A stretch of 64,000 bases of DNA, taken from the NCBI RefSeq assembly GCF_001625695.1, contig NZ_AUXY01000001.1, positions 1 through 64,000 of the forward strand, read 5' to 3'. Below, piece after piece: positions 19,189 to 28,507 of this stretch. This DNA comes from Pseudoalteromonas luteoviolacea H33-S. GTDB lineage: Bacteria; Pseudomonadota; Gammaproteobacteria; Enterobacterales; Alteromonadaceae. The notes beneath the pieces were generated by a model. It was not told where the DNA came from. It did no database searches and worked only from the letters and a program-made list of their open reading frames with translations. How positions within the stretch are numbered: the stretch's first letter is position 1; every line of letters starts with the position of its first letter. Made by a program: the position numbers and the translations under genes.

Positions 19189-19665
19189 TTATCTTGTACA
19201 CAGCGCATAATCGCCATTTCTTGGCTTATCAGAGTAAAGGTAGATAAAGAGTGAGTTATTTTTCACATCATTCCATACGGTACTCTTTGGATGTGGACAA
19301 AGAGATTGCTTTATATAGCTTTTAATTTCGGTGCTGGTCATAGCTAATGGTGTTGGGATTTGAACAAAAACATTCAATTCACCGTCGTTGAAATTGATAC
19401 GACTTAGCTTCCAGCTACCCATCATGTATTGCTTAGAAAAATAGCGGTCAATACGAGTTTGGGCATCGTGACTTATTTCAGCATGTACAACAGAATGTGG
19501 CTTATTGTCTACCCAGTAGTTCCATGCTGAAGCCAAAATGATAAATCCAGCTAGCAGCAAAGACCAAAAAGGTAATACATTTTTTTTAGGTCGTACTTTA
19601 TTCCTATGCCTTTTTCTCTCGGCAATTTTGACCCAATCATTGTGTTTCATTGTACGCTGTGTCAT
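19189..19665 (-). CDS. membrane-anchored protein of unknown function
   Basis: 158 aa with a basic N-terminus (ERKRHRNKVRPKK), one membrane segment (about residues 34-53, FWSLLLAGFIILASAWNYWV) and a periplasmic domain of about 100 residues with two late Cys. I placed the start at ATG 19665 because GGAGG lies 9 nt upstream; the frame extends 7 codons further. No family recognised. Confidence 0.75.
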   Translation of the reverse strand: MTQRTMKHNDWVKIAERKRHRNKVRPKKNVLPFWSLLLAGFIILASAWNYWVDNKPHSVVHAEISHDAQTRIDRYFSKQYMMGSWKLSRINFNDGELNVFVQIPTPLAMTSTEIKSYIKQSLCPHPKSTVWNDVKNNSLFIYLYSDKPRNGDYALCTR

Positions 19666-19818
19666 AAGTAAATTCCTCCCGTTCATGTTGCTTATTAAAA
19701 CAGGGCAATGTGGATAAAAAATGGATCAAAATGGAAGTTATAGTGCTCGGATCAGTTGGTGTGATAAATTTATAAAACTAGTACTTTAGGATTGATTTGT
19801 TTTTTGCTTACAAGATTA

Positions 19819-19850
19819 AAAAAGCCACGATTTTGAATAAGTGGCTTTTT
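19819..19850 (-). terminator. terminator of the TPR sensor kinase
   Basis: Arms AAAAAGCCAC (19819-19828) and GTGGCTTTTT (19841-19850) around a 12-nt loop, 12 bases past the kinase stop. Confidence 0.8.
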
Positions 19851-19862
19851 CTCGGTCATGTT

Positions 19863-21899
19863 TTACTTAAGTGGTAAAGCGATTGAGATATCCAATCCGC
19901 CAAGATTACTGCGTTTTATATCAATGCTTCCCGACATGAGCTCTACTAAGCTTTTGCAAATCGAAAGACCTAAACCAGACCCGCCGGTTGCCCTGCTTCG
20001 AGAGCTCTCAACACGATATAATCGCTCAAACAGTTTTGGGAGCTCTTCGTCTGTTACTGTTGGTGACGAGTCTTCAATTTGTATATTGAGATGATGTTTA
20101 TCTTGATACATTTTAAATACCACTTTTCCTGGACTGTCTGTGTATAAACACGTGTTCTTACACAAGTTATCGACAACCCTATCTAGTTTGGGTTTATCGA
20201 TATTGATAGTCGAACCTTCAGGAATGCTGATTTCACTGCTAAATGTTAAGGCGTGGTTTTCAGTCATGCGTTTAATATCATAACTATAATTTTGCGATAA
20301 AGTTTGAACGCATTGGATTTGCTGGTTTAAAGCAATTGCATTGTTCTCCGCTTGAGAAAGTTGATATACATCGGTTATCAAAGAGTTTAGCTGAGATATT
20401 TTTTCGTTGATTTTGCCATAAGCCTTATTATTATCTTCAAACAAGCCATGCTCGAGTGCTTCTATATGTAGCTTTAAGACACTCAGTGGTGTTCTGAGTT
20501 CATGAGAGATATCAGCAAGCATTTTTTCTTTTTGTTTTAAATTTTGCTGGTAAAGCTTTGCTGCTAGGTTCGCACTTCGGTGCTTAATAAAGTAGATATA
20601 GGTTAAAAGTAAGCATATAAACAACGCTGATAGTCCCGCTATTAACCATGACTTTTGCATAAGCTTGGTATGTTTTAGCTCACTTTGCGCAAGAGCCTTT
20701 TCTTTTTCTGAGACTTCGAGCTGTTGTCGCTGTACTAGGCTACTTATGCTATTACGATAGGCTTCTGCCTTTTGATTATTGAACTCTTCTCCAATTGCTT
20801 TGTTGAAATTAAATGCTTGATAAATATGCTTGTATGCTAGCTCCAAATCACCATTTTGGTGAGCGAGATCGGCGGAGACCTCGTGAAAATAAATTGCCAA
20901 TGGGCTATGGTGCTCTGAGTTAATAAGCTTTTGCAACTCTTGAATATAGTTTTTAGCTATATGAGGTTGTTTTAGATACAAATAGGCTTGGGATACGCTT
21001 ATATGTGCATAGATCATCTGTATTTGGCTTTGTGCTTTTTTTGCAAAATCTAGGCTCAGATGTGCATTGATAAGTGCAGCATCTCCTTGTTCTAATTCTA
21101 TATAGCTGCTAGCAAGCATGTGATAGGCACGCGATAAACTCTCATTTGCGTTGGTCTGTTTCAAGTATTTCAGTGCATCATATATATTATCAATAGCGAC
21201 TTGATGGTTATTCTTTTTAAAAGATACTTGGGATAGACGCAATGCACTGTCTGCTATAGCCACAATATTTCCATCTTTTTTGTCTTCACCTAACGCCCAA
21301 CGGAAAAATATTTCTGCCTGATCATAATCATCAAGCCTGACCGAAATATCACCTAAATTATAAAAGTTACTCGCTTTGATACTGTGATTATTACTATCTT
21401 TTAAGTAACTTTGTGCCTTTAACTGAAACTGCATTGCTTGCGCTAATTCACTTCTATGATCAGACAATGTACCTAAATTACTGTATGCCAGACCTATAAG
21501 TGTTTTGTCATTCAGCTCTTGAGCGGCTTTTAAGGCCTTATAATAATGTTCTTCCGCTTCTTCAAGCCGCGACATGCGACGATAGTTAATGCCTTTTTCA
21601 TTATTAATCGTGCGTATTAACTGAGTATCTAAATAATGATTCTGCTCAATGTGGTTAAGGGTCGATATAGCTTTCTCGAACAGTCCTTGCTTTCGATAGA
21701 TTTCGGCTTGAATTAATAACACTTCCAATGCTTTGTCTTGAGATAAATTTTCTAATTGCCAAGGTTCAATCAAGTCCAAAGCAATTTGATATTTCCCTTG
21801 CTTTTCAAGTTGCTTTAATTCATCAATATCTATACTTGCTGAGGCTGTATTGGTAGATAATATGCAAGTTAAAAGCAAAGGTACGAATATTTTTTTCAT
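19863..21899 (-). CDS. periplasmic-TPR sensor histidine kinase
   Basis: 678 aa. A signal peptide (about 1-21, ending STNTASA) is followed by about 350 residues of TPR repeats predicted to lie in the periplasm. A coiled segment, one transmembrane helix (about 405-427, WLIAGLSALFICLLLTYIYFI), HisKA with phospho-acceptor H466 (DISHELRTPLSVL) and HATPase_c follow. The N box is DNLCKNTCLYTD and the G2 box GGSGLGLSICKS. The architecture suggests sensing of a peptide or protein ligand. It has no adjacent regulator; the orphan response regulator at 16869 is the best local candidate. The iteron-like cluster lies just upstream of its start. Confidence 0.92.
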   Translation of the reverse strand: MKKIFVPLLLTCILSTNTASASIDIDELKQLEKQGKYQIALDLIEPWQLENLSQDKALEVLLIQAEIYRKQGLFEKAISTLNHIEQNHYLDTQLIRTINNEKGINYRRMSRLEEAEEHYYKALKAAQELNDKTLIGLAYSNLGTLSDHRSELAQAMQFQLKAQSYLKDSNNHSIKASNFYNLGDISVRLDDYDQAEIFFRWALGEDKKDGNIVAIADSALRLSQVSFKKNNHQVAIDNIYDALKYLKQTNANESLSRAYHMLASSYIELEQGDAALINAHLSLDFAKKAQSQIQMIYAHISVSQAYLYLKQPHIAKNYIQELQKLINSEHHSPLAIYFHEVSADLAHQNGDLELAYKHIYQAFNFNKAIGEEFNNQKAEAYRNSISSLVQRQQLEVSEKEKALAQSELKHTKLMQKSWLIAGLSALFICLLLTYIYFIKHRSANLAAKLYQQNLKQKEKMLADISHELRTPLSVLKLHIEALEHGLFEDNNKAYGKINEKISQLNSLITDVYQLSQAENNAIALNQQIQCVQTLSQNYSYDIKRMTENHALTFSSEISIPEGSTINIDKPKLDRVVDNLCKNTCLYTDSPGKVVFKMYQDKHHLNIQIEDSSPTVTDEELPKLFERLYRVESSRSRATGGSGLGLSICKSLVELMSGSIDIKRSNLGGLDISIALPLK

Positions 21900-21963
21900 A
21901 TTTTTTCAAGTTAAATCAAGACGGTTGCATCCTATGCAACAAATGTGTGACAAATATGGATCA

Positions 21964-21980
21964 TGTAAAGGGGGTTTACA
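21964..21980. repeat. dispersed palindromic element, copy 1
   Basis: TGTAAAGGGGGTTTACA, a perfect 6-bp inverted repeat around G5. Related copies are at 26408, 33378 and 61248. Confidence 0.6.
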
Positions 21981-21989
21981 GGGAATGAG

Positions 21990-22310
21990 TAAGTAAAATT
22001 GTGCTCTAAGCTTTAATGCGTTAGTAAAATTATGATTTAGCAAAGAAAACAGTTAGTAAAAAGTAGATCTCGAGGGGTAGGCATAGTTGGTAAAAATTTG
22101 CTTTATAATGACAGTGATAAGGTAATTGTTGTTATTCACTGAGTAATTGAGCGATTTAATGACTTATTTTGGGTTAAAAATTGACATGTTACTCAAATTT
22201 ATACTTTAGATCTGTATTGAGCATGCACGCTAGTATATTTCTGATCTGTATATGGGCTAGTAAGTAAAAGTGTGATCTAACTGCTGCTTGATTTAATAAA
22301 GATGTGATGT
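21990..22310 (+). repeat. second, remote cluster of iteron-like sites
   Basis: Seven matches to the origin iteron TTAGTA-N6-TGATCT, all on the plus strand and all with exactly 6 bases between halves. They start at 21990 (TAAGTA/TGCTCT), 22021 (TTAGTA/TGATTT), 22053 (TTAGTA/AGATCT), 22087 (TTGGTA/TGCTTT), 22230 (CTAGTA/TGATCT), 22261 (TAAGTA/TGATCT) and 22293 (TTAATA/TGATGT). They fill the interval between the sensor kinase and aceA. The array probably binds the same Rep protein as the origin and could titrate it or pair with the origin. Confidence 0.7.
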
Positions 22311-22312
22311 AG

Positions 22313-22331
22313 AAAAGGGCCCAGCAGGCCC
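22313..22331 (-). terminator. terminator of aceA
   Basis: Arms GGGCC (22317-22321) and GGCCC (22327-22331) with a 5-nt loop, followed on minus by T4 (A22313-A22316). Confidence 0.65.
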
Positions 22332-22349
22332 AAGTTGGGATTAAACTAT

Positions 22350-23954
22350 TTAAAATTGATTCATCGTATTGGCTTCACCACCCGCTTTAAGCGCATTGTC
22401 TCCGCTAAAGTACTCTTTATGCGTATCACCAATATTAGAACCCGCCAAGTCTTGGTGTTTGACTGAAGCTTGCTCTCGGCGTATCTCCTGTCTTTGAACA
22501 TCTCTGACATATGCCAGCATACCTAAGTCACCAAAATACCCCTCTGCGAGAATATCAGTGCTAAGTGCTACAGTATGGTAGGTTGGTAAAGTAATTAGAT
22601 GATGGAATATACCAGCATGAGTCGCGCCATCTAGCTGGAAGCTTTTTACTTTTTCATCGGCTATTTTTGCCAGCTCAGTTGAATCTAGCTCTGGTGCCAT
22701 GAGTGCTTGCGGGTCAAGTGATGGGTCTGGGTAAGATGATAGATCTTTGCCTTGTGACTTGAGTGCCTCGTAAGCTTGTTCACGGAATTTCAATGTCCAA
22801 TTAAAAGACGGAGAATTGTTATATACTAACTTGGCGTTAGGTACTTGCTCTCTAATACGATTCACAAGCTCAGCGATTTGCTCAACGTTAGGTTTTTCAG
22901 TTTCAATCCAAAGTAGGTCAGCGCCGGCTTGCAAACTAGTGACACAATCCAATACAACTCTGTCTTTTTCAGTGCCTTCTTTAAACTGGTATAGGCCATT
23001 GCCTAGACGCACTGGTTTTTGTAGTTGGCCATTTAGTTTTATTGCCATATCCCCATCTTGTAATTGGTCTATGTCATGAATGACTTGTGTATCCAAAAAT
23101 GCGGTGTATTGACTAGCGATGTCCCCCGCTTCTTTAGAGACAGGGATTTTTTGCGTTAAGCTTGCACCCAGAGAGTCTGTTCTGGCGACAATAATGCCAT
23201 CTTCAACACCGAGCTCTAAAAATGCATATCGCACAGCATTGATTTTTGACAAAAAGTCTTCGTGTGGCACGGTCACTTTACCAGCTTGGTGGCCACATTG
23301 TTTGGCATCTGAGACTTGGTTTTCAATTTGGATTGCACAAGCGCCCGCTTCTATCATTTGTTTCGCTAATAAGTAGGTCGCTTCCTCGTTACCAAATCCT
23401 GCATCGATATCAGCAATAATTGGCACAATATGCGTTTCAAAGTTATCTATCTGAGACTGTAATTGACTCGTATCTTGACCTTTTGCTTTAGCATCATCGA
23501 GTGCCTTGTACAAATGGTCGAGTTCTCTCGCATCAGCTTGCTTTAAAAATGTATAAATCTCTTCAATTAATTTAGGCACCGCGGTTTTTTCGTGCATGCT
23601 TTGGTCAGGTAAGGGGCCAAATTCAGAACGCAGCGCAGCGACCATCCAGCCACTAAGATAGACATAAGCACCCTTTGTTGTTTTTTGGTGCCTTTTAATT
23701 GCCATCATCATCTGTTGTGCAGTAAAGCCATGCCAGCAGCCAAGAGATTGCGTATATTGTTTTGGGTCTGCGTCATAGCGAGCCATGTCTTCACGCATGA
23801 TTTTGGCGGTGTACTTGGCAATATCTAGCCCTGTTTTGAAGCGGTTTTGCAAGTGCATTCTGCTGGCATATTCAGGGTTAATAGATTGCCAGTTATGATC
23901 TTTGGTTGTACATAGGGTAGTAAAGCGGTCAATTTGAGACTGATAATTGCTCAT
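22350..23954 (-). CDS. aceA: isocitrate lyase
   Basis: Splits isocitrate to succinate and glyoxylate, the first step of the glyoxylate shunt. 534 aa, the longer Pseudomonas/Acinetobacter-type form. The catalytic loop reads KQCGHQAGKVTVPHEDF (the KKCGH equivalent), preceded by the metal-site block IADIDAGFGN. The last residues (about 500-534) include EYFSGDNALKAGGEANTMNQF-like tail features of this subfamily. AAGGA precedes ATG 23954. It is divergent from glcB across 230 bp, so the two shunt enzymes probably share control. Confidence 0.97.
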   Translation of the reverse strand: MSNYQSQIDRFTTLCTTKDHNWQSINPEYASRMHLQNRFKTGLDIAKYTAKIMREDMARYDADPKQYTQSLGCWHGFTAQQMMMAIKRHQKTTKGAYVYLSGWMVAALRSEFGPLPDQSMHEKTAVPKLIEEIYTFLKQADARELDHLYKALDDAKAKGQDTSQLQSQIDNFETHIVPIIADIDAGFGNEEATYLLAKQMIEAGACAIQIENQVSDAKQCGHQAGKVTVPHEDFLSKINAVRYAFLELGVEDGIIVARTDSLGASLTQKIPVSKEAGDIASQYTAFLDTQVIHDIDQLQDGDMAIKLNGQLQKPVRLGNGLYQFKEGTEKDRVVLDCVTSLQAGADLLWIETEKPNVEQIAELVNRIREQVPNAKLVYNNSPSFNWTLKFREQAYEALKSQGKDLSSYPDPSLDPQALMAPELDSTELAKIADEKVKSFQLDGATHAGIFHHLITLPTYHTVALSTDILAEGYFGDLGMLAYVRDVQRQEIRREQASVKHQDLAGSNIGDTHKEYFSGDNALKAGGEANTMNQF

Positions 23955-24184
23955 GATAAATATCCTTCGAACGAGTTGTACACTAAATTAAAGTGGTTGT
24001 GCCAAAGCGTTTGTGTGAGAGTTGCTGCGGCTTAATTAAACACTAGAACGGCTTTTAAAATTTTTTAAATTTATAGTTGTTATTGTCAGTATATTTATTA
24101 TGAATGGCTTAAGGGGTTTGTTTTTGGACAAATTGCTTTATTTTTGAATAACCCGTTCAAAAAAATTGCACTAGGAACATAGCT

Positions 24185-26362
24185 ATGAATGCAACTGTGA
24201 AACAGGCAGGGCTGACTATTGATGCTGACTTTTATGACTTTGTAGATCAGGAGCTACTTGATGGTTTATCAATAAGCTCTGATGCTTTTTGGCAAGGTTT
24301 AGCAAGTATTGTGACCAAGCTCTCACCAAAGAACCATGCTTTGCTCGATAAGCGCGATAAACTGCAAGCCCAGATAGATAATTACCATGTTCAAAACCCA
24401 GTTTGGGGTGCTAAAAAGTATCGGACATTTTTAGAATCGATAGGCTACCTTTTACCTCAGCCTCAAGACTTTCAAATAACGACTGAAGTATCTGAGCCGG
24501 AAATTGCCCACGTTGCGGCACCGCAACTCGTGGTACCTGTGAACAACGCGCGTTTTGCATTAAATGCCGCCAATGCAAGGTGGGGATCTTTGTATGATGC
24601 GCTTTATGGGACTGATTTAATTAGCGAAGAGGATGGTGCTGAAAAGGGCAGTAAATATAACCCTGTACGTGGCTTTAAAGTAATGGCCTATGCAAGGCAG
24701 TTACTCGATAAAGTACTGCCTCTGAGCGCAGGCTCTCACATAGAAAGTACCCATTATGGCATAGTTAATGGAGCATTAATCGTCACTTTAAATGATAGTC
24801 GCCAAGTGCAGCTTGCAAGCCCATCTCAATTGATAGGTTTTCAGGGGCAGTTGCAAAATCCAGCTGTGATCTTAGTGAAACATCATGGGTTGCACATTGA
24901 GATCTGTATTGATCATGATGATCCGATCGGGAAAGTCGATAAGGCAGGGATTAAAGACGTTATGTTGGAGTCTGCACTGACCACGATTATGGATTGTGAA
25001 GACTCAGTGGCAGCCGTTGATGCTGAAGATAAGGTTTTGGTATACCGAAACTGGCTAGGTTTAAACAAGGGCAACCTTGCTTTGCACTTTGAAAAAAATG
25101 GCGAGCAAATAACTCGAAGTTTAAGTGAGGATAGGGACTATCATGCCATTGATGGGTCGTTATTGACTTTGAGCGGACGAGCCATGATGTTTGTTCGAAA
25201 TGTTGGGCATTTAATGACAACGCCTGCCGTTTTTGATGCGGATGGCAATGAAGTGTATGAAGGTATTTTGGATGCCGTTGTAACCTCGACCGCAGCGCTT
25301 CATGATTTACAGGGAAATAGTCCTTATAAAAATAGTAAAACAGCCAGCATTAATATAGTGAAGCCTAAAATGCATGGACCGGAGGAAGTTGCTTTTACTG
25401 CTGAATTATTTGACCAAGTAGAGCACATGCTTGGATTACCTGAAAATACCATAAAAATGGGGATCATGGATGAGGAGCGTCGCACATCGGTGAATTTAAA
25501 AGCGTGTATTGAGGCCGCTAAGGCGCGTGTTGTATTTATCAATACCGGATTTTTAGATCGAACAGGTGATGAAATTCATACTTCAATGCTTGCAGGTGCT
25601 GTGAAGCCTAAGGAAGATATCAAAGCCCAACCTTGGATCTCTGCATATGAGCGACAGAATGTCGAAGTCGGATTAGCCTGCGGATTTAAAGGTCGCGCTC
25701 AAATTGGTAAAGGTATGTGGCCCAAGCCTGACGAAATGGCAAACATGATGAATGCAAAAGGGGCGCAATTAGAAGCTGGCGCAAGCACTGCTTGGGTGCC
25801 CTCCCCGACCGCTGCAACACTTCATTCAATTCATTATCATGAAATAGATGTTCAGGCATTACAAAACACCTTGCTCAATCATCAAAGTCATTGTTTAGAT
25901 GCATTACTCACGCCTCCTTTACTACAAGACAATATGCCTCTATCTCTCTCTGATATACAAGCAGAGCTGGACAATAATATTCAAGGTATATTGGGATATG
26001 TGGTGCGCTGGATTGATCAAGGAATAGGGTGTTCAAAAGTACCTGATATATTTCATGTTGGATTAATGGAAGATAGAGCGACATTAAGGATTTCCAGCCA
26101 ACACATTGCCAATTGGTTGGAACATCAAATATGTACTCAAGAGCAGGTGCTGGCGACATTTGTGAAAATGGCGAGTGTGGTCGACAGTCAAAATAGCCAT
26201 GATCCCAATTACGTCCCCATGTGTACAGATGGTCACCCAAATTCAAATAATCTCGCATACCAAGCTGCCGTTTCGCTTGTACTTGAAGGAAAGCAACAAC
26301 CTAATGGCTACACGGAACCCCTGTTACATTATTATCGTAGACTGAAAAAACAGACTCATTAA
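24185..26362 (+). CDS. glcB: malate synthase G
   Basis: Condenses glyoxylate with acetyl-CoA to malate, completing the shunt opened by the divergent aceA. 725 aa is the G-type length (E. coli GlcB 723). Family blocks include NARWGSLYDALYGTDLI, IMDCEDSVAAVDAEDK, GIMDEERRTSVNLKACI (active-site Arg/Glu region), NTGFLDRTGDEIHTSM and GASTAWVPSPTAATLH. Ribosome site AGGA lies 7 bases before ATG 24185. It ends at a hairpin terminator. Confidence 0.97.
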   Translation: MNATVKQAGLTIDADFYDFVDQELLDGLSISSDAFWQGLASIVTKLSPKNHALLDKRDKLQAQIDNYHVQNPVWGAKKYRTFLESIGYLLPQPQDFQITTEVSEPEIAHVAAPQLVVPVNNARFALNAANARWGSLYDALYGTDLISEEDGAEKGSKYNPVRGFKVMAYARQLLDKVLPLSAGSHIESTHYGIVNGALIVTLNDSRQVQLASPSQLIGFQGQLQNPAVILVKHHGLHIEICIDHDDPIGKVDKAGIKDVMLESALTTIMDCEDSVAAVDAEDKVLVYRNWLGLNKGNLALHFEKNGEQITRSLSEDRDYHAIDGSLLTLSGRAMMFVRNVGHLMTTPAVFDADGNEVYEGILDAVVTSTAALHDLQGNSPYKNSKTASINIVKPKMHGPEEVAFTAELFDQVEHMLGLPENTIKMGIMDEERRTSVNLKACIEAAKARVVFINTGFLDRTGDEIHTSMLAGAVKPKEDIKAQPWISAYERQNVEVGLACGFKGRAQIGKGMWPKPDEMANMMNAKGAQLEAGASTAWVPSPTAATLHSIHYHEIDVQALQNTLLNHQSHCLDALLTPPLLQDNMPLSLSDIQAELDNNIQGILGYVVRWIDQGIGCSKVPDIFHVGLMEDRATLRISSQHIANWLEHQICTQEQVLATFVKMASVVDSQNSHDPNYVPMCTDGHPNSNNLAYQAAVSLVLEGKQQPNGYTEPLLHYYRRLKKQTH

Positions 26363-26374
26363 TCTTTCTCTGTT

Positions 26375-26408
26375 AAGTGCTCTGAGTTACTTTAGACAGA
26401 GCACTTTT
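26375..26408 (+). terminator. terminator of glcB
   Basis: Perfect 10-bp arms AAGTGCTCTG (26375-26384) and CAGAGCACTT (26397-26406), then TT. Confidence 0.8.
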
Positions 26409-26424
26409 GTAAACCCCCTTTCCA
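26408..26424. repeat. dispersed palindromic element, copy 2
   Basis: TGTAAACCCCCTTTCCA, an imperfect copy in the reverse sense, directly after the glcB terminator. Confidence 0.5.
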
Positions 26425-26549
26425 ATTACCTATCTTATTTTGATGATTTGGTGTTAGATACAAATTGATACAGTTTGTTATAATTCCACACGCTATTTTT
26501 CTATAAATTCAATACATTAGTTAGCTAATAATAAAGATAAGAAACTGCT

Positions 26550-27398
26550 ATGTACTCTAAAAGAAAGTGGATGCCCATATGTTTGGCTGCTTCAATTTTT
26601 CATTTTCCAGCCGTTTACGCAGAAGAAGAGACTAGCTTCTGGGAAGGGTTTTCAAATAAGCGCGAAGCAGGCGGGTTCCTGTCGTTAGGTTTTGGTGCTT
26701 CTTATGGCGGGGGGCTACTTACAAATATTGCTACCCGACCAATTTTAAATATAAACGGCAATTATTACTTTGAAAATGGACTTTTTGTTGAAGTGCCTGG
26801 GAGCGACAGTAAATTTGAGCCGCAATGGGCGATGGGCTACAACCTTTATAATTCCAGCCAGTGGGAGTTTGATGTCATTTTTTCTGCTGCGCATGCGCAC
26901 ATATCGTACTATGGATATGTATCAAATGCATATGATGAGCGGGATTTGACTGGGTATTTAGGGCTTCGTGTCACTGGCGCCATTGGCAGCTATCAAATTC
27001 AAACCATCCTTGCGCCTAAAGCGGACAATAGTGAATATGATGGAGGGGCTTACGCCTCTTTTTGGGTTGCGAAATCATGGCAACATAAAAATTGGCACTT
27101 TTATAGTTCGGTCGGCTTTCAATATCGTAACAGCGCTATACTTAATTATTACTATGGTGTGCCTTACAAATCAGCAAGAGTAGATCCTTATCAAGCCTCT
27201 GGTGGGGTGAACACTAAATTAAAGTTGGGCTTTACGACGCCAGTTGGCAAGCGCTGGGTGGTTGATGGCGCTATTGGTCTGACTGATTACGCCACCAGTA
27301 TAGACGATAGTCCGTATTCGTTAGATGCGCTTAACACCATCTCCAATCGTAGCAGGCTTGGTCGCCATATTAGCGTTACCATGAGCTACGTGTTTTAG
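26550..27398 (+). CDS. MipA/OmpV-family outer-membrane protein
   Basis: 282 aa. A signal peptide (about 1-24, ending AVYA) is followed by an outer-membrane beta-barrel, with alternating strands, aromatic belts and a terminal Phe (SVTMSYVF). MipA/OmpV proteins act as scaffolds or small pores. First gene of a four-gene operon (barrel, DUF3019-type protein, response regulator, kinase) spaced by 8-30 bp, a cassette seen in Shewanella and relatives and likely an envelope-stress or antimicrobial-peptide response unit. Confidence 0.9.
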   Translation: MYSKRKWMPICLAASIFHFPAVYAEEETSFWEGFSNKREAGGFLSLGFGASYGGGLLTNIATRPILNINGNYYFENGLFVEVPGSDSKFEPQWAMGYNLYNSSQWEFDVIFSAAHAHISYYGYVSNAYDERDLTGYLGLRVTGAIGSYQIQTILAPKADNSEYDGGAYASFWVAKSWQHKNWHFYSSVGFQYRNSAILNYYYGVPYKSARVDPYQASGGVNTKLKLGFTTPVGKRWVVDGAIGLTDYATSIDDSPYSLDALNTISNRSRLGRHISVTMSYVF

Positions 27399-27406
27399 GA
27401 GGCGAA

Positions 27407-27775
27407 ATGAAAAAATATATTGCTGTTTTTTTCCTTACGCCAGCCCTCGCATTAGCAGCCTCTAACGAGCCACAGTTTACCATTAAGCCTGAGCAATGTG
27501 TTGCATTGGAGCAGGGACAAGAATGCTATATCGATGTTTTTGCGAGCTGGCAAACGAACAGTATCGGTAACTATTGTTTATTTGCCAACGAGCAGCAGTT
27601 GCATTGCTGGCAAAACGTTGCACATGGAAAATGGAAAAGCGAAATTATGATGACAGATAATTTAGCAGTCAGCCTAAAAAACGGCAGTGAAGAAATTATC
27701 TTCACCAAAACAATAGAATACGCTTGGATTTATAAAAAAAGAAAAAGCAAAGCGGTACGATGGAGAATGTTTTAA
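27407..27775 (+). CDS. DUF3019-like secreted protein
   Basis: 122 aa, signal peptide about 1-17 (ending LALAA), then a small periplasmic domain with four Cys (CVALEQGQECYIDV, NYCLFANEQQLHCWQ), which may form two disulfides, and a basic tail. AGGAGG ribosome site. I assign it to the DUF3019 family from memory of this operon type and the Cys pattern. It sits between mipA and the response regulator and may help sense the signal. Function unknown. Confidence 0.8.
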   Translation: MKKYIAVFFLTPALALAASNEPQFTIKPEQCVALEQGQECYIDVFASWQTNSIGNYCLFANEQQLHCWQNVAHGKWKSEIMMTDNLAVSLKNGSEEIIFTKTIEYAWIYKKRKSKAVRWRMF

Positions 27776-27785
27776 GGATGTGTAG

Positions 27786-28478
27786 ATGAGCCAGTGCAAG
27801 GTTGCTTTAGTTGAAGATGATATCGAATTGGCCCAGTGGATAGCCGATTATCTAAGCGCAAAACAGTACCATGTTGATGTTTATCATGATGGGTTAGTTG
27901 GTTTTGAAGCGATTCAAAAGACCAAGCCCGATCTCATTATTTTAGATGGCATGCTACCCAGTATGGACGGCTTAGATGTGTGCAAAGCGCTGAGGCAATT
28001 AATGCAAACGCCGATTCTAATGTTGACGGCCAGAGATGAAGAAATTGACGAAATCTTAGGCCTAGAAATGGGTGCTGACGACTATTTAACAAAGCCGGTG
28101 AGAGGCCGGTTATTGGAAGCCCGAATACGGACCTTGCTGAGGCGTGCCACAGTGACTAAAGAAGTTAATGATGAAAAGTTAGTGATCGGTGCCCTTGAGG
28201 TCGATGTGGGTAATCGACAAGTGCTACTCGGTGGTCAAAATATTCAAGTATCAAGCAATGAGTTTGATGTCTTATGGGTGCTAGCTAAGCACGCCGGGAG
28301 CGTCGTAACACGTCAGGATTTAGTGCAAGAGCTGCGAGGTTTTGAGTATGACGGCTTTGATCGCACCATAGATTTGCGCGTATCTCGGTTACGGAAAAAA
28401 CTCGGCGATAAAGAAGCGCCGTACAAAATAGCCACTGTGTGGGGCAAGGGCTATCAGCTGTCTAAGGATACTTGGTAA
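27786..28478 (+). CDS. OmpR-family response regulator (RstA-like)
   Basis: 230 aa. Receiver with acidic pair at E10-D12, phospho-acceptor D54 in ILDGMLPSMDG and Lys in TKPV, then a winged-helix DNA-binding domain (VSSNEFDVLWVLAKH, DRTIDLRVSRLRKKLGD). AAGGA precedes ATG 27786. It is followed within 30 bp by its kinase and probably controls the mipA operon itself. Confidence 0.94.
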   Translation: MSQCKVALVEDDIELAQWIADYLSAKQYHVDVYHDGLVGFEAIQKTKPDLIILDGMLPSMDGLDVCKALRQLMQTPILMLTARDEEIDEILGLEMGADDYLTKPVRGRLLEARIRTLLRRATVTKEVNDEKLVIGALEVDVGNRQVLLGGQNIQVSSNEFDVLWVLAKHAGSVVTRQDLVQELRGFEYDGFDRTIDLRVSRLRKKLGDKEAPYKIATVWGKGYQLSKDTW

Positions 28479-28507
28479 TGGAATTATCTCGAAGGCAGTC
28501 TATTTAA

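Noticed and set aside
22134..22142. DnaA-box-like TTATTCACT in the remote iteron cluster
   Set aside because: Mismatch at the last base and no second box. Not enough to call an origin.
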